From: Priapulus caudatus
Taxonomy: Eukaryota > Priapulida > Priapulimorpha > Priapulimorphida > Priapulidae
Reading direction: 5' to 3'
DNA: 37,303 nt
NCBI RefSeq assembly: GCF_000485595.1
Contig: NW_014577622.1
Coordinates: 96,509-133,811, forward strand
In this document: in pieces, positions 11,105 through 20,067 of the stretch
How the letters are laid out: every line of letters starts with the position of its first letter
Numbering within the stretch: the first letter of the stretch is position 1
Translations under genes and position numbers: made by a program
Notes under the pieces: model-generated
Seen by the model: only the letters and a program-made list of their open reading frames with translations
What the model was told of the DNA's origin: nothing
The model's database searches: none

Positions 11105-12841
11105 ACCGCTAGCTATAAATTTCATGAATCCGACTCTGCACGACGTTCTCGGACTCACGTGTTACTCTGATTCTATGCAGGCAGCATGCGGTCGGTTATA
11201 TTCGACGGAGCATGCTTTGCTCGCGGTCATGCGCGTTATCATTGACGGATATTAACAGTTGTTTGTGAGCACCAGTACATTTGTATGCCATGGGTCTTGA
11301 ATGGGAATGTATGTCTCAGGGAATTTTACGCAAGATCTTTCACTGTTAAGTTTGAGAAAAAGTTAATTGGAGTTTTTGGTCAGTTATTGATTTTTAATTC
11401 TATGCATTAAGAAAAGCAATTTTCAAATCATCATGTATTCTTTATCTAAATCTACAGTCGAAACAACTTTTTTATGCTGCTTGAAATCACAATGCTCAGA
11501 ATGCACAGAGCCCACCATTTGCCTTGTAGATGTCAATTTTCACCGAGGGGCATGCCCCCAGAACCCCCCCCCCCCCCCTAGGGTGGCCCTTCCGCCTCCC
11601 GTGTGGCCTACGCCCCTATCACCAAACGCGACGGCACTATTTTATTGCTTCCGACGCCTTTGCGATGTCGGTGCATGAGTGTGTGCTGCCACGTACACGT
11701 GGCGTCGTGAGATGCGTGCGTAAGTACACGATGCGTGCGTGGCGCTGTACCGAACCAATACTCAGCATCTGCTATGCCTTACAACGTTAACTCCGCCTGT
11801 GCGCATAGTGACAGGAACGCGTATAATGACAAACATATGTGCGAAATATACAGCTGTGCCTTGGGGATTAGCTCCAATCCATTGGTTGATACAAATCACG
11901 TACTCTCAAACTCCTGTTATTATGCGTGCATTGTGACCCTACCCTAACCCCGAACTCTATTACGCAAAAAAATTATTTGGTTAGTTATTCAAAAACTGTT
12001 GCTAATTAATCATCGTAATCATGGATAAAACATAGAATACAGAAACAGCCGAAATAACTTAAAAACAGATGGTTCGTATCAACACAATTTCAGGCAGTTG
12101 TCGTCTGTGGCTCTTAGGCGTTCCAGCTTCGATGGCAATGGGCGGTTATTGTCTTATGGATGGCCTATTGACAACACTGCAGGCGTATGTGAGCAGATGT
12201 TTAGAGGGCACTGTGGAAAAATTTTTTTTGTATCAACCAATGGAATTTGCGATGGCATCGTCACCCGAGTAACATTACCTGTGCAGCAGTGGCATGCGTG
12301 GGCGTCGAGTCATTGAGATATTAGGGTCTATGTTACAGTTTTATTATAGTTTTTCGCTAGCTCCCGCTTTCACGCATGCCACCAATTGTTCACGATGCTT
12401 ACAGATGACATTCGCTTACCAGCCAAACGCTGCTGTTTTATGCTAAGTCAGTCACGCTCCTGTTGCCCCACGGAATTTCAGACTAAGACGATAAGTTCCA
12501 CGTGACATTCCCTAATGTAATTCCCTGTTTTTATTTAATGCGCACTAGGGGGCCCGAGCGTGCGCCTGCCAATTTTGAAATGCACACTGCCGTGAAAAGC
12601 ACGGGACGTCGGTCGGGGCCACCACTAGTCTACGACTCGTACCCGTATCGCTCGCACGACGTCTAGGGTACGCGTGTGGAACTGTCGACGCAGGTACCAG
12701 GTCTCCAATTATACGCGCTAGCCTAAGCCCTCGAATCTCGTGTATCTAGAGTCAACGCCTTTCCCGCCGCTGCCGCAGACGTAAAAGCGATAATCGATAA
12801 TTGAACGCGATCGCTCGTCGCCAGCTGTTCCAGTGCGTGCA

Positions 12842-12842
<1 letters not shown>
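11105..12842. other. Noncoding sequence (presumed intron)
   Basis: Holds the poly-C block at about 11565-11579 and a GTGCGTGCG block near 11715. Plus-strand open frames at 11433-11947 and 12069-12316 show no recognised domain. Confidence 0.35.

Positions 12843-12914
<72 letters not shown>
12843..12914. repeat. Perfect (CA)n microsatellite
   Basis: About 36 uninterrupted CA units. Confidence 0.97.
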
Positions 12915-12920
<6 letters not shown>

Positions 12921-13727
12921 GTACATATAAGATAATCTATTAAGTTCACTCTACATACGAATAGAATCACAATCGGGTACTCTATTATCTTAATCTTGAT
13001 AGTATTGTGTGAGCATACCCGACATGCGTCGCATGACACAGCAGAAGAGAGCTAGCAGACTTCAAAGGCGTCCCGTTAATAACTACTGTGACTACAAATC
13101 TGCGCAAACCTTCAGGGCTACGTGGTTATCTTCTCCAAGATAAGTCCATTCCTTATCGGCATACTACCCATAGCCTTTAATTAGCCGGATAATATCAACC
13201 TCCGAAGCCATATTTACATCACACCGGGCGAGATGAACGGCCTAGATAATAAAATACGCTACGCACTCATTTGCCTTCCCGCATAATTTTACCCGATAAA
13301 ATGCTCTTGCCCTTTGTGGTTGATGTTTCGACGCGGAGATGTAAAATTTGCATGTTGGTTTATGCCGTGGCAGATATTAAGGCTTGATTATTGGGAATCG
13401 CCAGTGCCTTGTGAAGTCTTGCTGCTACGACGGCTTTGTAGTAACCGCAGCGATATCTTTCAAGTCCAGCGCTTTGATCATAAGAGCGAAAACGCTACGG
13501 GCAACCGCACCGATCGTGTTGTGCTTAACAAGGAGGCAAAGCGCGATCGCCGTCGTATGAGCCGCACCCAGCAACAGTGCGCCAGTCTCACCACGGACGT
13601 AAATAACAATATAATTATCATATCAAATTTCATCAATTATAGTATCAATATGATTACCTCTATTATGGTTAATTTAGATTAACCTGTTAGAATTAACCTG
13701 TTAGTTAGTTAGATTAACCTGCATGTT
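12915..13727. other. Noncoding sequence (presumed intron)
   Basis: Contains a 122-codon plus-strand open frame (13314-13682) without a recognisable domain, and a small AACCTGTTAG repeat cluster at 13681-13722. No splice-supported exon seen. Confidence 0.35.
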
Positions 13728-14269
13728 ATTAGCTGCGTTCACACGAGACTCCGTATTTATGAAATTCGGTATTTGCAAGATACCAAATCTGAGACAAATA
13801 CGCGACCGTGCGTTCACACGCTGATTCGCGGCTCCAGAAATGCCGTATTTGCGAGATGCGAGCTGCTTTAGTACAACGAAAAAAAAACAATGCGTCCAAG
13901 CGAACAATCAAGCGAACAATGAGAATTAAACAATGCAATGCGCACCAACTGCCGATAAAATACGTAGACTAGCTGGTCCGCGCTCGACAGTTACACTCGC
14001 GTAACGCCCATAACGCGTAACGGTATGTCGAGACCGGACCAGTCTACGTATTTTATCGGCAGTTGCTGTTCACTGATTGTTTATTTCGCATTGTTCGCTT
14101 GGACGCATTGTTTTTTTCCAGTGTACTAAAGCAGCTCGCAGCTCGCAAATACGGCGTTTCTGGAGCCGCGAAACAGCGTGTGAACGCTCGGTCGCGTATT
14201 TGTCTCCGATTTGGTATCTTGCAAATACCGAATTTCATAAATACGGAGTCTCGTCTGAACGCAGCTAAT
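13728..14269. mobile_element. Foldback (near-complete inverted repeat) element, 542 bp
   Basis: The two halves are near-perfect inverted copies. The left arm begins ATTAGCTGCGTTCACACGAG and the right arm ends with its complement (one base differs: CGTCTGAACG). The inner parts still pair: AACTGCCGATAAAATACGTA on the left half answers TACGTATTTTATCGGCAGTT on the right. Only a loop of about 40 bp, near 13990-14030, is unpaired. There is no coding content. The terminal GCGTTCACACG links it to the repeats at 339-946 and 15374. Open frames on both strands are mirror images of each other. The right end stops 9 bases before the splice donor of the neighbouring TSP1 exon. Confidence 0.9.
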
Positions 14270-14278
14270 GAGTCTTAC

Positions 14279-14382
14279 CGTCTTGTAAGCAGTAGAGCTC
14301 TCTCTCGCGGGAGCCGTTGCCACACGTGCCTGAGTACGCCTGCGGCCTACACTCTCCCCAATACGACACATACCACTTGTAC
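14279..14382 (-). CDS. THSD7: THSD7-like TSP1 exon (second type, CG-x-G core)
   Basis: On the minus strand a strong acceptor (TTTTTTTCTATTAG) opens an exon reading YKWYVSYWGECRPQAYSGTC, then GNGSRERELYCLQDG, closed by donor G|GTAAGA. This is the Y-x-W ... W-x-x-C ... T-C-G-x-G-x-R-x-R ... C ... DG pattern of the second TSP1 type in THSD7 proteins. Length 104 nt; it enters in phase 2 and leaves in phase 1. The previous exon at 15967-16161 leaves in phase 1 by its best donor, so at least one exon between them is missing. The donor lies 9 bases from the end of a foldback transposon. The motif and both splice sites are clear although the open stretch is short. Confidence 0.75.
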
Positions 14383-14465
14383 CTAATAGAAAAAAAGTTC
14401 GAAAGCAACATGTAATACATTTGAGTATAACTGCCGAGAAATAACGTGCGACACTGCCAACCTGT

Positions 14466-14772
14466 TAAATCCTTCCTGCGCCTTCATACGCATGGCGCAT
14501 AGCTACATGGCGCATAGGGCGGTGCCTATCTCCGTTTCAGTAACCCTGAGGCCCCGAAGCTGCTTTCACAGTAAATGCCAGTAGGGGGTTAGTCCACTGG
14601 TAGCACTTCGAGTTAACTTGCCACACTCTATCTCTATTAGCTGAATGCTAAGCAGAGAAGCCGTGTGTACCATTTTTCAAGTCTTTGGTATGACTCGGCC
14701 GAGAGTTGAACCCCCGACCTTCCACATACGAGGCGAGCACTCAACCATTGAGCCATCGCAGTGGTGTAATAG
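14466..14772 (-). mobile_element. tRNA-derived SINE with a 12-bp target-site duplication
   Basis: CTGCCAACCTGT flanks the element perfectly at 14454-14465 and 14773-14784. Read on the minus strand the 5' head holds RNA polymerase III boxes: A box TGGCTCAATGG (14745-14755) and B box GGTTCAACTC (14703-14712), 33 bp apart as in a tRNA. The cloverleaf is decayed, so this is not a tRNA gene. The body and 3' part (AGTGCTACCAGTGGAC, then GGCACCGCCCTATGCGCCAT) end in a tail in which CTATGCGCCATG is repeated, as SINE tails often are. It was copied by the machinery of some LINE; none is seen here. Confidence 0.82.
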
Positions 14773-14784
14773 CTGCCAACCTGT

Positions 14785-15245
14785 ACCTATTCAAAAATAA
14801 GATCGAAATAACGCACGGGGCGTAGGTACACGTTGCTGCTAAGAAGTAACGCGTGCCATTATCACGTAACGTAATATATGTACAAGGCACCATGCACCTG
14901 TATTAAAAATAAGCAGCGCGCGAAATCAAAAGAACGTTGGCACGCGTGTTGCGTACTGCTAGGAGGTAATGAGAATCAATGTGCTCGCGCGCGTTCAAAC
15001 GCTAACGTAATTATATCCGCGGTATGGTCGTGTTCTTACATAGTATGGATCCCTCGCTTAACCGCCTTCATTGTACACGCACAGCACTGTACGTGTACTC
15101 ATGTTACATTGTATAAATATACAGCAGTGTACGTATAAAAGCATTACACTGTACACACACAGTAGTGCAGATTTAAAAGTATTACAATGTACACACAGTA
15201 GTACACGTATAACAATATAATATTTTATGCTATGTATGCTATCAA
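14785..15245. other. Noncoding sequence (presumed intron)
   Basis: No exon seen, although codon phase demands one between 15966 and 14383. Three loosely similar stretches of the form TACCTATTCAAAAATAAGATCGAAA occur at 14380, 14786 and 14894. GTACACACAGTAGT-like short repeats lie at 15080-15210. Confidence 0.35.
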
Positions 15246-15309
15246 TCAAGAGCTAATAATACCTTAAGTTTAATAATACCTAATAAGGTATTATTAGCTC
15301 TTGATGCGC

Positions 15310-15341
<32 letters not shown>

Positions 15342-15372
15342 TATATACATACATATATATACATATATATAT
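15246..15372. repeat. 21-bp inverted repeat beside an (AT)n tract
   Basis: TCAAGAGCTAATAATACCTTA (15246-15266) is answered exactly by its complement at 15284-15304 across a 17-bp loop. An (AT)n tract follows at 15309-15372. The core GCTAATAAT is shared with the hairpin at 17385-17527. Confidence 0.85.
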
Positions 15373-15373
15373 G

Positions 15374-15517
15374 CTGCGTTCACACGAGGAGAAAAGTTGC
15401 GTTCACACGCTAAAATATACGCGGCTTGCTTAGCCACGGCTTTCTTAGCTACACGATTGCTCCGGCTTGCTTAGCGCGGAATCATATTCCGCGCCAACTA
15501 AGCCGCGTATATTCGGC
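15374..15517 (+). mobile_element. End of a GCGTTCACACG-family element running into (CA)n
   Basis: Begins TGCTGCGTTCACACG (15374) with a second GTTGCGTTCACACG at 15398. Repeated GGCTTGCTTAG motifs follow, then a small palindrome GCGGAATCATATTCCGC and an inverted CTAAGCCGCGTATAT matching ATATACGCGGCTTGCTTAG. The sequence then passes directly into a long (CA)n block. The inverse arrangement is seen at 3451-3912. Confidence 0.55.
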
Positions 15518-15855
15518 ACGCACACGCCACCACACACTCACACCCCCACACACACCCACACTCACGGCCCCCCACCACACCCCCACACACCACCCCCACA
15601 CACACCCACACCCACCACCCACACCCACACCCACACCACCGCCCACACCCACACACGCACCCACACACACACCCACACACACACACCACATGCCACCCAC
15701 ACCCACACACACCCACACACCACACCACACACCACACACACACACACACCCACGTACACCACGGCAACCCACGCACCCACCCACGACACCCAGCCACACA
15801 CGTGTGTGTGGTGTGTGTGTGGTGTGTGTGTGTGTGCGCGCGCGCGCTCGCGCGC
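15518..15855. repeat. (CA)n / (CCCACA)n microsatellite with inverted (GT)n end
   Basis: About 290 bp of CACA, CACC and CCCACA units, then an abrupt change at about 15800 to GTGTGTGTGG and (GC)n, giving an inverted hairpin-like structure. The open frames across it are artefacts. Confidence 0.95.
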
Positions 15856-15966
15856 ATGGTGTTGGTGCGCTGACACAAACAAAAAAGCTAAATAAAAAAA
15901 TAAATTCATCTGATTCGATTCGTCAGCTGTCATCTCCGAGCAAGAGGAAATTAAATGTCAACTTGC

Positions 15967-16161
15967 CTCGTCCCCTGATGCCCTCGCCACACGTCACACC
16001 CGCTGGCAGCAAACAGGCGCCAAACTCACTGTAGACCCAGCTAAACGAATGGCACTGTGGCTGACAGAGTATGACCTCTCGTTGCGCAGACGGGCAGGCC
16101 TTGCCGCTGTACATTAGTGGCTGCATAACATACCTCCCTCTACTTCGGAATTGCAGACGTT
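15967..16161 (-). CDS. THSD7: THSD7-like TSP1 exon with a GC splice donor
   Basis: A pyrimidine-rich acceptor (CACTTCGCTTATAG) opens with AA, completing the codon begun by G of the exon at 16743-16858. It then reads RLQFRSRGRYVMQPLMYSGK, ACPSAQREVILCQPQC, HSFSWVYSEFGACLLPAG and VTCGEGIRGRG. This is the second half of one TSP1 (R-x-R-x-V ... G-K-x-CP ... C) and the first two thirds of the next (S-x-W ... C ... CGEG). At the end CGAG|GCAAGT fits the consensus of GC-AG introns exactly. The only nearby GT, four bases on (GTTGAC), is a poor donor and would change the phase. 195 nt, phase 1 to phase 1. Confidence 0.85.
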
Positions 16162-16742
16162 CTATAAGCGAAGTGTAAAGACAAAAGGATGTAATCACGG
16201 CCACGTGGCTACTGTAATGGTCGAATTACTATATTAATATTAATATTTTATTTAATTAATTGATTATTATGGGGAACGTGTATGACATTCCTCGAAGACA
16301 TGAACTACCGTACTGAGTACTGATCACATTTTATACTTTGGCAGCAAATGCTATTTACGCGATTTTAAACCAGGTTTACACTGATTTACGCAAGCGAATC
16401 CAGTATAATTTTGAACTCCGATTTGGTGTTTAAATTTAATTAAAATATGCCATTTAAACACAACAGATGATAAAGGGGCGTCCATAATGAAGATTGGCAT
16501 GATATGACGATGCTAATTATAATATTACATATCTGCTCGAAGTGACTGTGAGGTAGCGCTGGAAGTCATTATTACTATATTGCTATGTGATATATAGGGA
16601 CGTTCTGAAAAAACTGCCTATTAACGAAGTGCCACAAAATCAACAATTTGGCGTGTACGCGTGAAACACACACACACACACACAAACTGGTCTAGCCCAT
16701 CCCGTCTAGTAAGGCTATTCAAGGATAGAGTGGTATTTTTAC
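16162..16742. other. Intron between two THSD7-like exons
   Basis: 581 bp, AT-rich, with a short (CA)n at about 16668-16685. The flanking splice sites are GTAAAA (donor) and CTTATAG (acceptor). Nothing else seen. Confidence 0.8.
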
Positions 16743-16858
16743 CTGTTGGACATATCTGGTCGCAGGTGGACCACTGACTCCAGCCTGAGATTTGACAATC
16801 AACAGAACACTGGATGTTACACGATTGGTTTGAAGGTGGCATCGGCAACGTATCACAC
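16743..16858 (-). CDS. THSD7: THSD7-like TSP1 exon
   Basis: Acceptor TTTACATCTTCTACAG, then G completing an AGG codon with the previous exon (21541-21748), then CDTLPMPPSNQSCNIQCSVD and CQISGWSQWSTCDQICPT, with donor G|GTAAAA. It spans the end of one TSP1 and the W-x-x-W-x-x-C core of the next, a typical C-mannosylation site in TSP1 modules. 116 nt, phase 2 in and phase 1 out. Both joins to the neighbouring exons keep the frame. Confidence 0.9.
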
Positions 16859-17083
16859 CTGTAGAAGATGTAAAGCAGAGGCAAACGCAAATAAACCATA
16901 CACGAAAATAATTCACCCTCAAGCGCAGCCGTTTAGAGCTGCATAGATGTGTTTCCACGTTATAGGCCTGCTACAAAAGCACGTAGTAATGGTATTTTGA
17001 TTGTGCTAAATTCTTGGTTGTACAGAATATAATGAGTTGGCGTTAGATTTAGTGTCATGAAAAATAGCGCCCTATTATAAACT

Positions 17084-17293
<210 letters not shown>

Positions 17294-17303
17294 NNNNNNN
17301 NNN
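17294..17303. other. Assembly gap (10 N)
   Basis: Ten consecutive Ns between two similar compound microsatellites. The true length is unknown. Confidence 1.
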
Positions 17304-17321
17304 ACGACACGACACGACACG

Positions 17322-17384
<63 letters not shown>
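17304..17384. repeat. (ACGAC)n-(CA)n-(TA)n compound microsatellite, right of the gap
   Basis: A pentamer ACGAC tract at 17304-17327, then (CA)n to about 17363 and (TA)n, running into the hairpin at 17385. Confidence 0.9.
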
Positions 17385-17527
17385 CATATATATCAGGAGC
17401 TAATAATGACAATAATAATTTGTCAATTAATAATTGTAATTTGACGATTGTAATTGACGATTGTAATTGCAATTAACAATTGTAATTTGACAATAATAAT
17501 TTGTCATTATTAGCTCCTGATATATAT
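17385..17527. repeat. Inverted-repeat hairpin element inserted in (TA)n
   Basis: CATATATATCAGGAGCTAAT on the left is matched by its complement at the right end (ATTAGCTCCTGATATATATG). The arms continue inward with AATGACAA and then imperfectly (TTGTCAATT / TTGTCAAATT), with an AATTGTAATT-rich middle. No coding content. It is flanked by TA repeats on both sides. Confidence 0.8.
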
Positions 17528-17699
17528 GGCAAGTGAAAAAGAGTGGGAAACCGTTAACGCTATCGAAGTAATTAATCATGCTTCCGCTCGACAACGTTAC
17601 CGTTAATATAAAAAAAATTATTTTACTCGCCGTGTCGCAATTTTTTTTTTAATATCTATATATATATATATATTGTTAAGGTTAAAAACGTTATCCATT
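17528..17699. other. Intronic sequence between hairpin and Penelope-like element
   Basis: Contains a T10 run and a (TA)n tract at 17656-17673. Nothing else seen. Confidence 0.5.
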
Positions 17700-17766
17700 G
17701 CGGAAATGAAACTTGCTTGCTATATTCCCGTTTGTCTCGCAATGGGTGGTCAACAAGAAAATTGAA

Positions 17767-17826
17767 GAACACGACGTTTCGTGTGCTACTGCAACACTTC
17801 GTCAGGCGATGCGGCGACGTTGCGAG
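17767..17826 (-). ncRNA. Hammerhead-ribozyme-like motif in the Penelope tail (candidate)
   Basis: On the minus strand AACGTC, a short spacer, CTGACGA, a small stem-loop (GTGTT...AGCAC) and ACGAAACGT follow in the order of a hammerhead core (N-U-H site, CUGANGA, stem II, GAAA). ACG of the GTC side can pair with CGT after GAAA. There is an extra A after CUGACGA and stem I is very short, so activity is doubtful. Hammerhead motifs are an established feature of Penelope-like terminal repeats. The second copy at 20411-20476 has CTGTCGA, which breaks the core. Confidence 0.35.
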
Positions 17827-18653
17827 TGGGGGTATATATACCCTGCGGCTGGATTCAGCGGTACGGCTGCTGAACTGGCCGTGCTATGATTGGCTCCGGC
17901 GCTTGCTGTTTCCTGCGCAGTGACCGGCCGGCTGGCGCTTGCAGGTTCCCGCGTCGTAATCGGCTGGCTGGCGTTGGCTGTTACCCGCACTGTTGTGGGT
18001 CGGACGGCGTTTGCCGCCGCACCGTGAGAGTCATGGCGGCGTATCGTTGCCATCCAGAAATTGGGGATATCTAACCCGTTGTCTCTGTTAAAGTTGTTGG
18101 AGCGGAGACGAATGTTAATGGCTTCCTTCACCATCCGTGTGTACCAGTGTCGCTCTTGGGCGAGGCACTGTATCCCTTCCCAGTCAGGTTGGTGCTGGTT
18201 CTCCCATGCGTGTTCGGCCACTGCTGAGCTGTAGGTTCGAAGCAGCCTGACATCTCTCTTGTGTTCAGTAATCCTTTCCGTTATAGGTCGGGCTGTTTTA
18301 CCGTTATAGGATCCGTCACACCCTTGGCAAAGGATGTTATATACTATGCAGTCACGGGCCTTTGGGCGTACTAGCTGTTTGCGCAGTGTAGAGTCTGAGC
18401 GGAAAACGGTCCGAACCCTATTGTTCTCTAAGCGGCGTTTGAGCTGCTGGGAGCTCCTGTCTATGAAGGGTAAGACCGTGAACGTCTTATAATCCTTCGG
18501 CTCCTTGGGTTGTGAAGTTTTCTTGGTTGAGGTATGGATGAAACGGCGTGGGTACCCGTTCTTACCTAGGGCATTCCGGACGTGTGCCCGCTCATTGTTT
18601 GTCTGTTGTGGGCTGGTGACTATGCGTTCCGCTCTGTCAAAAAAACATTTCAC
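17802..18653 (-). pseudogene. GIY-YIG endonuclease portion of the Penelope-like element
   Basis: An open frame of 283 codons starts just after a frameshift with VKCFFDRAERIVTS, the usual segment behind Penelope RT. The endonuclease then follows: DCIVYNILCQGCDGSYNGKT, a C-x-x-C knuckle, R-x-I-x-E-R-x-x-EH, S-x-x-x-x-H, MVKEAINIRLR (catalytic Glu region) and NRDNGLDIPNFW. The normally conserved Y-I-G is Y-N-G here; the inverted copy at 19617 keeps Y-I-G. The last 70 residues are low-complexity Ala/Ser/Thr tail. This module nicks the target DNA during insertion. It is cut off from its RT by a frameshift at about 18646-18652. Confidence 0.88.
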
Positions 18654-19616
18654 TAGACCTTCACAGAAATGGGGTGATGTGAATCAAACGGTATGTATTG
18701 GTGTGTGTGAGTGGGCTTCCTGTAGACTGAGGTGGAGAGACCGCTGTTTTCATGTCTGTGTACTAGTGTGTCCAGGAAAGCTATCTTCCCTTCACATTCT
18801 GCCTCCGCTGTGAACTGGATGGATTGTCGGTGGCTGTTCATGTGTTTGAGCAGGTTCTCCGCTTCTGCATTAGGGACTATGATAAATGTGTCATCAACGT
18901 ATCTCTTCCATACCCGCGGTTTGCACGAGGGGGAACAGGTGAGTAGAGCTTCCTGTTCAAAACTCTTCAGGTACAAGTTGGCCACAACGGCCGAGACCGG
19001 GCTGCCCATGGCTGCCCCCTCCGTCTGCTCGTAGTACGAGCCGTTATAGAAGAAGTATGTAGACCGTAGGACGAACTCGAGGAGCTTGGTGACTTGCTCA
19101 GGAGAGAGAGAGCGGTGCGGGCTGTTAGGCTGTTGTCCGTCTGCATGCGATGTAGGGCTGTCTGGCATGCGCCCTCTATAGGTACGTTAGTGAAAAGAGA
19201 TACTACGTCGAACGATATCATAGTTTCACTCTCCCAGATGGTTTGCTCTGCTATGTACTCTTCAAACCCACTGGAGGTAGGCACCCGTGAGAGGTGAAAA
19301 AATCTCTGCTAGGTGCTTGGAGAGATAGTATGCAAACGAGCCTACGCATGACACTATGGGTCGTAGTGGTGTTGTGGGTTTATGGATCTTAGGTAATCCG
19401 TATATCCTGGGTGGTTGCTTCTGTGTTGGCCTCAATTTCTGATAGGTTGACTCATCTATTGCGTTTTTTTCTTCTTCAGAACTAGCAACGTGCTAGTGAG
19501 TTTGCGGTACATACTGTCTGTGGGATCTTTCTTCAGCCTGCGATATGGGCCGGTGTTCAGTAAGTCACTCATTTTGTCATGGTATGTAGATGTATCTAGG
19601 ATTACCGTGGCCCGGC
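18654..19616 (-). pseudogene. Reverse transcriptase portion of the Penelope-like element, frameshifted
   Basis: Conserved blocks appear in order but in different frames: YGLPKIHKPTTPLRPIVS (finger), MISFDVVSLFTNVPIEGA, GAAMGSPVSAVVANLYL, WKRYVDDTFII (catalytic Y-V-D-D), FLDTLVHR and VYRKPTHT. Frame changes are needed at an A7 run near 19468, near 19280, in a (CT)n run at about 19101-19112 and at 18646-18652. These are at least partly in homopolymer or dinucleotide runs. The RT is therefore inactive as assembled. The part before the finger domain is missing. Confidence 0.9.
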
Positions 19617-20067
19617 CCTTTTAGGATTTTTATCCGTCAAGGGTGTGACGGATCCTATATCGGTGAAACAGCCCGACCTATAGCGGAAAGGATTACTGAA
19701 CACAAGAGGGATGTCAGGCTGCTTCGAACCTACAGCTCAGCAGTGGCCGAACACGCATGAGAGAACCAGCACCAACCTGACTGGGAAGGGATACAGTGCC
19801 TCGCCCAAGAGCGACACTGGTACACACGGATGGTGAAGGAAGCCATGAACATTCGTCTCCGCCCTAACAACTTTAACAGAGACAACGGGTTAGATATCCC
19901 CAATTTCTGGATGGCAACGATACGCCGCCATGACTCTTACGGTGCGGCGGCAAACGCCGTCCGATCCACAACAGCAGTGCCCAGTGCCCAGCGCCCAGTG
20001 CGGGTAACAGCCAACGCCAGCCAGCCGATTACGACGCGGGAACCTGCAAGCGCCAGCCGGCCGGTCA

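Larger units (their letters stand above)
17700..19616 (-). mobile_element. Penelope-like retroelement (GIY-YIG type), 5'-truncated, minus strand
   Basis: Read right to left it holds the reverse transcriptase finger, palm and thumb, then a GIY-YIG endonuclease, then a GC-rich tail with TATATATACCC. It ends near ACGAAACGTCGTGTT and CAATTTTCTTGTTGA (17730-17790). The order RT then GIY-YIG defines endonuclease-bearing Penelope-like elements. The 5' part of the element is absent: at 19616 the sequence switches to the 3' half of a second copy in the opposite orientation. It lies in the 4.7-kb intron between the TSP1 exons at 16858 and 21541. Confidence 0.92.

Noticed and set aside
12098-12316. Plus-strand frame with several Cys (CEQMFRGHCG)
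   Set aside because: Briefly considered as a Cys-rich secreted domain, but the spacing fits no family I know and there are no convincing splice sites.
13701-14386. Open frames on both strands with the same peptide (CLRFGILQIPNFINTESR)
   Set aside because: Mirror-image products of the foldback element at 13728-14269; no domain and no codon bias.
14700-14760. Possible tRNA gene on the minus strand (A and B boxes)
   Set aside because: The acceptor, anticodon and T stems do not pair well, and the sequence is the head of a SINE with a target duplication.
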